Source: Flammeovirgaceae bacterium SG7u.111 (GTDB lineage: Bacteria > Bacteroidota > Bacteroidia > Cytophagales > Flammeovirgaceae). Taken from it: a stretch of DNA of 64,000 bases. Both the position numbers and the translations under genes were made by a program. The stretch spans positions 3,549,635 through 3,613,634 of the forward strand of contig CP139021.1 in assembly GCA_034044135.1 (NCBI GenBank), read 5' to 3'. This document shows, one piece after another, positions 1-8,693 of this stretch; position 1 is the first letter of the stretch, and each line of letters starts with the position of its first letter. The notes beneath the pieces were generated by a model that saw nothing but the letters and a program-made list of their open reading frames with translations, made no database searches and was not told the origin of the DNA.

Positions 1-1
1 T

Positions 2-181
2 ATTGAAGAAAAAAGAAGGTTAACACTTATGAGACTGGGTTTACTATACGATAGGGTAAAAAAATGCAACCCTTACTATGAGACCATAGAACCACATCAT
101 AATTTGTGGCCTATCCCATTTAGCGAAATTGAAAGAAATACAGAAGCAGAAATCACACAAAACCCAGGTTACCTACAATAA
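2..181 (+). CDS. SusD/RagB family outer-membrane lipoprotein, C-terminal fragment (5' end outside window)
   Basis: An open frame enters from the left edge and stops at 179-181. The 59 visible residues include 'LMRLGLLYDRVKK' and end with 'LWPIPFSEIERNTE' followed by 'QNPGYLQ'. This LWPIP...E...NP.L.QNPGY ending is the characteristic C-terminus of SusD family glycan-binding lipoproteins. SusD proteins sit on the outer membrane and pass oligosaccharides to a SusC TonB-dependent channel. The stop lies 2 bp before the GH115 start codon, so the two are surely co-transcribed. The partner susC should lie just upstream, outside the window. Confidence 0.85.
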   Translation: MEEKRRLTLMRLGLLYDRVKKCNPYYETIEPHHNLWPIPFSEIERNTEAEITQNPGYLQ

Positions 182-183
182 AA

Positions 184-3084
184 ATGATTCGAAAGTACAT
201 TCTTTGTTCAATTCAACCTCTATGTATTCTATTATTCTTTACCCTAAATCTAGAGGCAAAGTCTAGTACGTTTGAAATCTATGAAAAGGGAGGAGATGTC
301 ACTTCTATTCTTTACGATAGAGAAGGCTCCTCTCTAGATTCTATCACTGCTTTTTTACTTGCAAAGGATATTTATAACGTGGTGGGTAAGAGACCCTTGC
401 TCACCACACTTCCTTCGGAAGTAAAAGGCAATTGTATTGTAATTGGAGAAATAAATTCAAAACTGATCACCAGTCTTTTGCATAAACAAGTAGCTGATGA
501 TCAGTTCTTAACCCAAAAAGAGAGCTATTTATACAAAATAATTGAAAGCCCTTTTTCAAAGCAAAACAAATGTTTGGTTATTGCCGGGACTGACCCTAGG
601 GGAACAGCTTTTGGTGTATTCGATCTATCCAAGAAAATAGGAGTTTCGCCTTGGTACTGGTGGGCCGATGTTCCTGTTCAGAAAAATGAAGAACTCGTCA
701 TCGAGCAAGATGATTTCTATTCAAAAGAGCCTTCAGTAGCCTACAGAGGTATTTTTCTAAATGATGAAGACTGGGGCTTACAACCTTGGGCGGCAAAAAC
801 CTTCGAACCTGAAATTGGCGATATCGGTCCAAAAACTTATGCTAAAATTTTTGAGCTATTGCTTCGCCTCAAGGCAAATATGATTTGGCCAGCCATGCAC
901 CCAAGCACAAAAGCCTTTTTCCATTACCCTGGCAATCCAAAAATTGCGGAGCTTTACGACATCGTATTGGGCAGTTCACATGCAGAACCCATGCTCCGAA
1001 ATAATGTAGATGAGTGGAAAAAAGATTCGTTGGGAGCCTTTAATTATGTGGCAAACAAAGAAACCGTTATCAATTATTGGGATAAGCGAGTAGAAGAAGC
1101 CAAAAACATAGATGGGATTTATACCATGGGAATGCGAGGAGTCCACGATAGTGGTATGGAAGGGGTAAAAAGTATCGAACAAGCTGCCCAAGTTCTCGAC
1201 GATGTAATTGCCACCCAACGAGGTTTATTGGAAAAGCATCTTGACAAGAAAATCACTGATGTACCTCAAGTCTTTACCGTTTACAAAGAAGTATTAGCAC
1301 TTTACGACCACGGATTGAACTTGCCTGAAGACATTACCATCATGTGGACCGACGATAACTACGGCTACATAAGAAGGCTAAGCGACGAAGAGGAACGCAA
1401 ACGCTTAGGCGGCGGGGTGTATTACCATGCTTCTTACTGGGGCAGACCTCACGATTACTTGTGGTTGAATACTACTTCTCCCGCTCTTATCAGAGAGGAA
1501 ATGCTAAAGGCTTACCAAACCAACAGTCGAAAAATATGGATATTGAACGTGGGCGATATCAAGCCCGCCGAATACACCATTGACCTGTTTATGGACATGG
1601 CTTTTGATACGGAAAAATACCTCATTACACAATCCTTAGACCACCATAGCCAAGCATTTTATACATCTATATTTGGAAATGAATTAGGAAAAGAAATTTC
1701 TTCTATCCAAAAAGAATATTACCACCTTGCCTTTGAGCGTAAACCTGAATTTATGGGCTGGAACCAAACAGAACCAACCAAGCAAGTTAACCTGACCGAT
1801 TATACTCCTTTCTATTGGGGAGATGAAATCGACAAGCGTTTGGCTGATTATAAAGAGCTTGAAGAAGGAATAGAAAATCTACAACAACAACTTCCAAAAA
1901 GTTTAACTGATACTTATTTTGAGCTGGTTTATTACCCTGTAAAAAGTGCTGCTTTGATGAATAAAAAGTCGCTTTATCGAGATAAAGCATTGAAATATTC
2001 CGAACAAAACCGCCTCATTGCTGAAGATTTCAAAACTCTTTCAGCATCAAGTTACGATAGTATTCAATCGCTAACTAATATTTATAACACCTCCGTTTCC
2101 AATGGAAAATGGAATAATATGATGCATCCCGCACCTAGAAATTTACCTGTTTTCCAAAAACCAGAAATCAATTTGGAAAAAGGACACTCAACAAATGGAA
2201 ATGCTGGAATTTCCGTGGAAAACAACTCAGTCACCAAAACTGGGTTTGCTCTTCCAACCTTCTACCCCCACTCCGACCAATCCCATTTCCTTGACTTGTA
2301 TTTAACAAAAGAAGGCAAGGTTTCTTGGGCAATAGAAAAAATACCAGACTGGGCACTCCTCACTTCCACCAAAGGAGAACTGGATTCAAGTAGCCGTACA
2401 TTGCAACAACGGGTTTATGTGAAAATAGATGGGGGAAAATGGCGAGCAGCAAAGCAGCCTTCAAAAGGAAAATTTAAGGTCAAAATGGGTAAAGAAGCAT
2501 TTTCCATTTCCTTGAATATCAAAGAATATCAATTTGAAACAAATAAGAGCAATTTGTTTGTGGAGGAAAATGGTGTTGTTTCCATTTATGCAGAAAATTT
2601 TACAGGAAAAGCAGATTACCAAGAATTTAGCTGGGAACAAATTCCCAACCTAGGCTATTCAGATCAACTGATGCAGGCAAGCCCTCTCACAGAAATGCCT
2701 TTGGACACCCTCCAACTAAAAGAAAAAGCCCCCTACTTAAGCTATTCTATATTTACCGAGTCCGTTAACGAAAATACCGAACTGATTATCCATGCACTTC
2801 CTACCCACCCCATCACCAACAAGCATAGCGTGAGGATCGGCGTACAATGGGACGATGACCCTATCCGCATGGTAGATTTTAGGACACAAGGAAGAAGCGA
2901 GACATGGAAACTGAATGTGTTAAGCAATCTGGCGAAAGTAAAAATTCCGCTATCTATAGAAGAAGTAGGAAAACATGAACTGAAAATCTTCATGGTAGAC
3001 GAGGGAGTTGCCTTGGACTTTTTCTATCTCAATATGAAAAATGTCCCGCTTCCCTACGCTCTGCTAGATGAAACAAGGTATTAA
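184..3084 (+). CDS. Glycoside hydrolase family 115 protein (xylan alpha-1,2-glucuronidase)
   Basis: 966 residues with an N-terminal signal peptide (hydrophobic 'LCILLFFTLNLEAKS'), so exported. GH115 enzymes remove (4-O-methyl)glucuronic acid side chains from glucuronoxylan and related polymers. Family landmarks are 'GVSPWYWWADVPV' near residue 155, 'YRGIFLNDEDWGLQPW' near 190, 'LLLRLKANMIWPAMH' near 230, and 'YTMGMRGVHDSGMEG' near 315. The central barrel runs to about residue 530, followed by a helical region and C-terminal beta domains. Length matches the family. It starts 2 bp after a SusD stop codon, which places it in a polysaccharide utilisation operon. Family assignment is firm; the exact substrate is inferred. 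Confidence 0.93.
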   Translation: MIRKYILCSIQPLCILLFFTLNLEAKSSTFEIYEKGGDVTSILYDREGSSLDSITAFLLAKDIYNVVGKRPLLTTLPSEVKGNCIVIGEINSKLITSLLHKQVADDQFLTQKESYLYKIIESPFSKQNKCLVIAGTDPRGTAFGVFDLSKKIGVSPWYWWADVPVQKNEELVIEQDDFYSKEPSVAYRGIFLNDEDWGLQPWAAKTFEPEIGDIGPKTYAKIFELLLRLKANMIWPAMHPSTKAFFHYPGNPKIAELYDIVLGSSHAEPMLRNNVDEWKKDSLGAFNYVANKETVINYWDKRVEEAKNIDGIYTMGMRGVHDSGMEGVKSIEQAAQVLDDVIATQRGLLEKHLDKKITDVPQVFTVYKEVLALYDHGLNLPEDITIMWTDDNYGYIRRLSDEEERKRLGGGVYYHASYWGRPHDYLWLNTTSPALIREEMLKAYQTNSRKIWILNVGDIKPAEYTIDLFMDMAFDTEKYLITQSLDHHSQAFYTSIFGNELGKEISSIQKEYYHLAFERKPEFMGWNQTEPTKQVNLTDYTPFYWGDEIDKRLADYKELEEGIENLQQQLPKSLTDTYFELVYYPVKSAALMNKKSLYRDKALKYSEQNRLIAEDFKTLSASSYDSIQSLTNIYNTSVSNGKWNNMMHPAPRNLPVFQKPEINLEKGHSTNGNAGISVENNSVTKTGFALPTFYPHSDQSHFLDLYLTKEGKVSWAIEKIPDWALLTSTKGELDSSSRTLQQRVYVKIDGGKWRAAKQPSKGKFKVKMGKEAFSISLNIKEYQFETNKSNLFVEENGVVSIYAENFTGKADYQEFSWEQIPNLGYSDQLMQASPLTEMPLDTLQLKEKAPYLSYSIFTESVNENTELIIHALPTHPITNKHSVRIGVQWDDDPIRMVDFRTQGRSETWKLNVLSNLAKVKIPLSIEEVGKHELKIFMVDEGVALDFFYLNMKNVPLPYALLDETRY

Positions 3085-3129
3085 ATAATAATCCCCATGA
3101 CGGATAAAGCTGTCATGGGGATTATTATT
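3084..3129. terminator. Bidirectional stem-loop terminator between GH115 and NHL-repeat genes
   Basis: Perfect 18-bp inverted repeat (3084-3101 with 3112-3129) with a 10-nt loop and A/T-rich outer arms. It sits between two convergent genes and can serve both. Confidence 0.85.
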
Positions 3130-3155
3130 AATATCAGCTAATTATATCAACGTCA

Positions 3156-6100
3156 CTATTGCTTGACCGCCTTAAGCACTGCCTGTTTATCACCAGATGA
3201 AATCTCAACAAGGTAAATTCCAGAAGGACTATCTAGCTCCAATTTTATCTCACTAGTATTTTTAAACCCTTCCCTACTGATAACTTTTCCTGACACAGAC
3301 CTTATCACCACTTTGATATCGTTGTACAAACTTCCTAAATCAATTGAAAGTAATCCATCTGTAGGATTAGGATAGAGTGTCAACGTAGTAGTAAATGTAT
3401 TTTTTGCAAGTCCTACCGTCGTAATTTCCACACATGCTGAAGTATCGATACAGCTGTTGGAAGTAATCTCTACGGCAAAACTGCCATTTTCAGTTGCGGT
3501 AAAACTCTGCCCTACCTCTCCTTCTATCAATTCCATTACATTTCCACTACACTTGAACCAACGATATGCATCAGCTTCATTTGCAGTAATCACAGTTCCT
3601 GACAAAGTTGTTTCAGCTTCTATCGAATTGATAGTAAGATCCAAAGTAACTATCGAGTCACAACCGACCGCGTTTGGCAAAGTAAAGGTAGCTGAGTTGT
3701 TTGATGAAGTATATGTAATACCATCTATCCAAGTAAAACTACCGCATGCCTCCTGAATATCAATTGACGAAGTGGGTTGAATTATGGTCAGATCAAGCGT
3801 AATCAGCGAATCACCGCCTTCTACATTGGGAATAATATGCGTAGCTGAATTATTGCTTTCAGTATATGTGATCCCATCTATCCATGTGAAACTTTCACAA
3901 GCAGTTTGCACATCAGTACCCGAAGTGTTTTCGGGGATATTATTTACAATCACAGTCATGAAAACCGAAGAAGTCGTCTCTACTCCATCCGTTACCTTCA
4001 CTGGCACTTTTAATTCTCCATAGAAATCAGGGTCAGGGGTAATAGTAGAATCATTAACAGTGTAATTACTTCCACCTGATATAATTAGGAATAGATCATC
4101 GCCATCAACATCCGATGCGTCGGTCATTGACACATTCAATTGTAAAGAAGTATCCTCATCCATTTCTTGGGCATTAGCTGACGTTAAAGCTGGGATATCG
4201 TTTACTGGATTCACCGTCACGACCATATCAACACTTGCCGTTGTATCTATTCCATCGGTAACTTTTACGGGCACAGAGAGTGTCCCATTGAAGTTTGCCG
4301 CTGGGGTGATGGTAGAATCGCTTACCGTATAATTCTCCCCATCTCCAACTATAAGAATCAATCCATCGTCATCGATATCTACAGCATCCGTCATCGAGAC
4401 TGTCAAGCCAAGCGAGGTATCTTCATCCATGCTTTGAGCTGTGACTGAAGTTAGAGTTGGAGCATCGTTTACATTTTCAACCGTGATAGTGAATGTCTGC
4501 TCTATTGATTCTATCCCATCGCTTACTACTAAGGTGATTTCGTGATTGCCTACTTCGGAGTTAGACGGAGTCCCTAAAAGACCCACTTTTTTCGATTCTA
4601 CCTTTCTAATACGATGATTATCACTATCGGCAACATAAATAACCCCAGTCATGTCAACTGCCAATCCCCATGCCATACTGAACTTAGCAAGGTTGCCAGC
4701 CCCATCCACAAAACCACTGTCACCTTGACCAGCTATAGTTGATACAGTACCATTTGACAGTACCTTGCGGATTCTTTGGTTTTCGGAATCTGCAACATAT
4801 ATATTCCCATATTCATCGATAGCTATTCCATGGGGGAAATAAAAAATGGCAGCATCTCCCTTACCCTCTGCAAAACCGAGCTCCCCATTTCCAGCCAAGG
4901 TCGATACTGTACCATCTGGCAAGATCTTACGAATTCGGTTATTGTATGTATCTGCAACGTAAACTTGTCCATGTAAATCAACTGCCACACCATAAGGATA
5001 TTTAAACATAGCTGATGATCCATTACCATCAGCAAAACCCTCATTTCCATTTCCAGCAAGGGTTCTCACCATACCGTCTGGCAAGATCTTACGAATTCGG
5101 TTATTTAAAACATCTGATACATATATGTTTTCTGAATCATCGATTGCTATTCCAAAAGGAGCGCTAAACATCGCTGAAGAACCTACTCCATCTGCGAACC
5201 CGGCTTCTCCACCTGCAATAGTTGTCACTATTCCATTTGGCAAGATCTTACGTATTCTATTATTTCCCGTATCAGCGACATAAATATTACCCAACTCATC
5301 AACTGCCACACCAGAAGGCGAGTTGAAATTAGCAGATTGACCAACACCATCTTTAAATCCTGCATCTCCATTACCAGCTAAAGTTGATACGGTACCATCT
5401 GGTAAGATCTTACGAATCCTATTATTGTATGTATCTGCAACATATATTTGTCCTGAAGAATGTACAGCTACACTATAAGGATTTTTAAACATTGCTGATA
5501 CGCCTACTCCATCCACAAAACCGAAACTTCCATTACCAGCAACCGTGGCTACGTCCATGTCATTAATACCACCTATCTTAATTAAAGATATCCACCCTGG
5601 CAACTCCCCCTTCACAGAAACTGTCAACTCATCCCCATCCAAGTCTTCCACTTCTATTTCGTAGGAGTATAGGGAGTCTTCTTTTACAGTAAGGACTGGA
5701 GTTGATTTGAAAGTAGGGACATCATTTACATTTTCAACTGTAATAGTGAATGCCTGCTCTACTGAATCTATGCCATCGCTGACTATTAGAGTTATTTCGT
5801 GATCACCAACGTCTTGGTTTGCAGGTTTTCCAGAAAGATTTAGACCATCAACTGTTGAAACAAGCTTTCTGACGAGATTATTGTTCGTGTCAATTATATA
5901 GAAGTCCCCGTTCTTATCAATAGCCATCCCAAAAGGATAATAAAATGATGCGTCTATAGCTTTCCCATCTTTTGTTCCTAATAATCCAGAACCTGCTATT
6001 GTTGTAACCTCCCCTTTCTTTGAAAGCCTTCGCAATTTATGGTTATAAGTATCGACTATGATAAAATCTTTATTCTTATCTAGAATAATCTCACTTGGTC

Positions 6101-7097
6101 TATAAAACGAAGCATTTATTCCTTGACCATCTTGGCTTCCTTGAGAACCACTACCTGCAAAAGAACTTACTTGACCATCAGGAGTAATTTTACGAATCAA
6201 ATTATTCCAACTATCAGTAATAAATAAATTTTTATGCTCATCTATAGCAACTCCAATTGGGCTATAAAATGATGCTTCATTTGCTGATCCATTATTTGAT
6301 CCTTGTTGACCTGATCCAGCTACAGTTGACACTATCCCGCCTGAAGTGATTTTCCTAATCTTATTATTTCCAGTATCTGCAACATAAATATTACCTTCAC
6401 TATCAATTGCAAGTCCTGATGGATATAAAAAAGAAGCTGTTGCTCCACTACCATCTATAGAACCTTGGGAGCCATTGCCAGCTAAAGTACTTACTGTTCC
6501 ATCAGAAGATATTTTCCTTATTTTTTGGTTTCCATTATCTGCCACGAACAAATTTCCATTTTGATCTATGACAATTCCTTGTGGAGACTGAAAAGAAGCG
6601 GATTCTCTATCTCCATCCTCCGATCCAGGTACGCCTATTCCTGCATAGACTGTAACATTCCCATCTGCGTCAATTTTTCTAATCAAGTGATTATACATGT
6701 CAGAAACATAAATATTATTATTTGCACCAATAGCGGCATATCTTGGATTATAAAAAGATGCTTCGTTTCTAAATCCATTAGACTTCCCATTTGTGCCGGA
6801 CCCTGCCCATGTAATTACTTTTTTTTCCGAAGTAAGACTCAACCACTCCGGCAATCCCCCTTTAACCGATACCGACAACTCATCCCCGTCTAAGTCCTCC
6901 ACTTCTATTTCATAAGAATAAAGCGAGTCTTCTTTTACGGTGAGAACTGGTGACGACTTAAAAGATGGTGGCGTATTAACCGCTGCGCTCTTTTTTGCTT
7001 TTTTCTTTGTTGGTTCTTTTGAACTTGGGTCGCCTGCTATACTCAATAGCTGCCCAGCCAACAAAACCATAAACAATGTAAATAATAGTTTTTTCAT
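3156..7097 (-). CDS. T9SS-sorted multidomain protein: two NHL propellers inserted in cadherin-like domains
   Basis: 1313 residues. Order: signal peptide (1-22); Lys-rich linker; first half of a dystroglycan-type cadherin-like (CADG) domain (about 45-90, 'SLYSYEIEVEDLDGDEL'); six NHL repeats (about 92-418, 'IYVSDMYNHLIRKI' type); second half of CADG (about 418-458, 'SGKPANQDVGDHEITL'); a second CADG first half (459-503), six more NHL repeats (about 517-832), second CADG half (839-875); two further cadherin-like domains (876-1056, 'MDEDTSL'); two 'FTWIDGITYT' repeats (about 1067 and 1116); and a T9SS type A sorting tail from 'LYPNPTDG' (about 1241). It is predicted to be exported through the T9SS and anchored or released at the surface, with binding rather than catalysis as its likely role. 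The ligand is unknown. Confidence 0.9.
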   Translation of the reverse strand: MKKLLFTLFMVLLAGQLLSIAGDPSSKEPTKKKAKKSAAVNTPPSFKSSPVLTVKEDSLYSYEIEVEDLDGDELSVSVKGGLPEWLSLTSEKKVITWAGSGTNGKSNGFRNEASFYNPRYAAIGANNNIYVSDMYNHLIRKIDADGNVTVYAGIGVPGSEDGDRESASFQSPQGIVIDQNGNLFVADNGNQKIRKISSDGTVSTLAGNGSQGSIDGSGATASFLYPSGLAIDSEGNIYVADTGNNKIRKITSGGIVSTVAGSGQQGSNNGSANEASFYSPIGVAIDEHKNLFITDSWNNLIRKITPDGQVSSFAGSGSQGSQDGQGINASFYRPSEIILDKNKDFIIVDTYNHKLRRLSKKGEVTTIAGSGLLGTKDGKAIDASFYYPFGMAIDKNGDFYIIDTNNNLVRKLVSTVDGLNLSGKPANQDVGDHEITLIVSDGIDSVEQAFTITVENVNDVPTFKSTPVLTVKEDSLYSYEIEVEDLDGDELTVSVKGELPGWISLIKIGGINDMDVATVAGNGSFGFVDGVGVSAMFKNPYSVAVHSSGQIYVADTYNNRIRKILPDGTVSTLAGNGDAGFKDGVGQSANFNSPSGVAVDELGNIYVADTGNNRIRKILPNGIVTTIAGGEAGFADGVGSSAMFSAPFGIAIDDSENIYVSDVLNNRIRKILPDGMVRTLAGNGNEGFADGNGSSAMFKYPYGVAVDLHGQVYVADTYNNRIRKILPDGTVSTLAGNGELGFAEGKGDAAIFYFPHGIAIDEYGNIYVADSENQRIRKVLSNGTVSTIAGQGDSGFVDGAGNLAKFSMAWGLAVDMTGVIYVADSDNHRIRKVESKKVGLLGTPSNSEVGNHEITLVVSDGIESIEQTFTITVENVNDAPTLTSVTAQSMDEDTSLGLTVSMTDAVDIDDDGLILIVGDGENYTVSDSTITPAANFNGTLSVPVKVTDGIDTTASVDMVVTVNPVNDIPALTSANAQEMDEDTSLQLNVSMTDASDVDGDDLFLIISGGSNYTVNDSTITPDPDFYGELKVPVKVTDGVETTSSVFMTVIVNNIPENTSGTDVQTACESFTWIDGITYTESNNSATHIIPNVEGGDSLITLDLTIIQPTSSIDIQEACGSFTWIDGITYTSSNNSATFTLPNAVGCDSIVTLDLTINSIEAETTLSGTVITANEADAYRWFKCSGNVMELIEGEVGQSFTATENGSFAVEITSNSCIDTSACVEITTVGLAKNTFTTTLTLYPNPTDGLLSIDLGSLYNDIKVVIRSVSGKVISREGFKNTSEIKLELDSPSGIYLVEISSGDKQAVLKAVKQ

Positions 7098-7443
7098 TTG
7101 AAATTAATCGTTGTTTATATAAGCCAATAGTTAAGATAGTTATTAGAGCATATTAGTTACTTAATACCCTTTAGGGCTATTTCAACTAAATATGATTTGA
7201 TTAGTGGTCAGTGGTTGATTTGGTAAAAAATCAACCAAACGGCAGTATAGTTATATCCAAAAAAATCTTCTTATTATTCAACGCCAAAAGTATGGAATTT
7301 ATTCCTTCTCGACAAAAAATTAACATCCAAACATTTCTCTCAACCAATACAGCACGTTACAATGACAGTCCTCAATAAAAAACAGGGCAAAAATCACCTA
7401 TAAGTGACATTTGCCCTGTTTTTTTATATCATAAGGGTTAATT
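7098..7443. other. Intergenic region, no gene
   Basis: AT-rich spacer between two minus-strand genes. Apart from the stem-loop at 7378-7423 I see nothing; it should hold the promoter of the NHL-repeat gene, but I could not identify a convincing pair of promoter elements. Confidence 0.5.
7378..7423 (-). terminator. Stem-loop terminator of the metal efflux operon
   Basis: Arms 7378-7397 and 7404-7423 form a 20-bp stem with two mismatches. On the minus strand the stem is followed by a T-run. It lies 20 bp after the end of the cusB-like gene. Confidence 0.8.
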
Positions 7444-8634
7444 CTAATGATGATGCCCTGCCTCACCTTTTTTCATTTCGGCAATGAGGTAATAGGCTGA
7501 ACCTAGTGCAAACAAGGTGTTATTGGGAAGGGTTTTTAACGGTTTTATACCTATCCAACCGTCGTGAGTTTCTCCTACCAGTACTTCCACAGGGGTGAAC
7601 ATCCATTCCTCTTTCCCGTTGTTTACTTCCCTTACTGCGGTGAACGCTGTAAAGGCATCGCCAACTCGTGTGATGGCATCTTCGGGCAGAGCGGTGGTAA
7701 GCTCTTCGGATGTCAGTATCTCTCCTTTTATGTACATGCCTTGGATGAGCAGCTCAGGTTTTTCAACAATATCTGCGTGGATATGCACCGCCTTTGGGTC
7801 TTCTTCAAACTTCTTTCCCACCGAAAAAATCTCAGCATGAAGCTCCTGCTCTACCATAGACGTGGTAAACCGTACCTTCTGTCCCACTTTTACTTTATGC
7901 ACATCTTTTTCATATACCATAAGGTCGGCATGCACGTGGTCGGTATTGATTATTTCGAACATGCTGGTTTGGGGCTGGACAAACTGCCCAGTTTTTATAT
8001 CGACCAAGGTGATGCTACCAGGTATTGGGCTTAACACGGGTATTTGCCGCACAAGCTCTCCCTCAGCAACTTTTTTGGCATTTATGTGCAATTGAGAAAG
8101 CTGTATTTCCAAACTTTTTACCCTCGCTTGGTTGGCAAAATACTCCTGCTCGGTTTCTTGGAAACTCTTCCCCGACCCTACTTTTTCATCGTACAACCGC
8201 TTTTGCCTACTGTATTCCTTTTCTAAATAATTCATTTGGTGAAAAGCGTTAAGATAATCGCTTTGGAGCTGAATAAGGCTTGGGTGGGCAAGATACGCCA
8301 ACACTTGTCCTTTCTTCACTATTTCCCCCTCTATTACCTTAATGGACACCACATTTGCCCCTACAATGGCCGTTACCGTCGCTTCGTTTTGCGGAGGGAC
8401 CCGCAGCTCCCCATTTGCTTTCACATACGAAGTCATATTCCGTCTGGGAAGGGTATCTATTTTGATGCCCAACAACTCAACTTGCTCGGGGGAAAGATGG
8501 ACTGCACCTTTGTGATGCTCTTCTTCTGTAAGTGTGCCGTCATGATTTCCCGAATCTGTTTCTTTGCTGTTATCCGAACAAGCTACAAGGCTTAAAAGGA
8601 AAACAATTGCTATATATTTAGATAATGATTTCAT
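7444..8634 (-). CDS. Efflux RND transporter periplasmic adaptor (CusB/HlyD family lipoprotein)
   Basis: 396 residues from the start chosen here. It links the inner-membrane RND pump to the outer-membrane channel in heavy-metal export. The start at 8634 gives a clean lipoprotein signal ('LLSLVACSDN', lipobox LVAC); an upstream ATG at 8682 would bury it behind 16 extra residues. Visible parts: barrel-sandwich hybrid ('GANVVSIKVIEGEIVKKGQ'), a coiled-coil hairpin, a second lipoyl half ('SPIPGSITLVDIKTGQFV'), beta-barrel, and a His-rich C-terminus (GHHH) that could touch metal. It follows the CusA-TolC fusion by about 60 bp on the same strand. The metal is not determinable; Cu, Ag, Zn, Co and Cd pumps look alike here. 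Confidence 0.9.
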   Translation of the reverse strand: MKSLSKYIAIVFLLSLVACSDNSKETDSGNHDGTLTEEEHHKGAVHLSPEQVELLGIKIDTLPRRNMTSYVKANGELRVPPQNEATVTAIVGANVVSIKVIEGEIVKKGQVLAYLAHPSLIQLQSDYLNAFHQMNYLEKEYSRQKRLYDEKVGSGKSFQETEQEYFANQARVKSLEIQLSQLHINAKKVAEGELVRQIPVLSPIPGSITLVDIKTGQFVQPQTSMFEIINTDHVHADLMVYEKDVHKVKVGQKVRFTTSMVEQELHAEIFSVGKKFEEDPKAVHIHADIVEKPELLIQGMYIKGEILTSEELTTALPEDAITRVGDAFTAFTAVREVNNGKEEWMFTPVEVLVGETHDGWIGIKPLKTLPNNTLFALGSAYYLIAEMKKGEAGHHH

Positions 8635-8693
8635 AATCTTGAATTTGAATATTGATACGTTCTGTTTCAATTCACTTGCCAATGCTCATTTGG

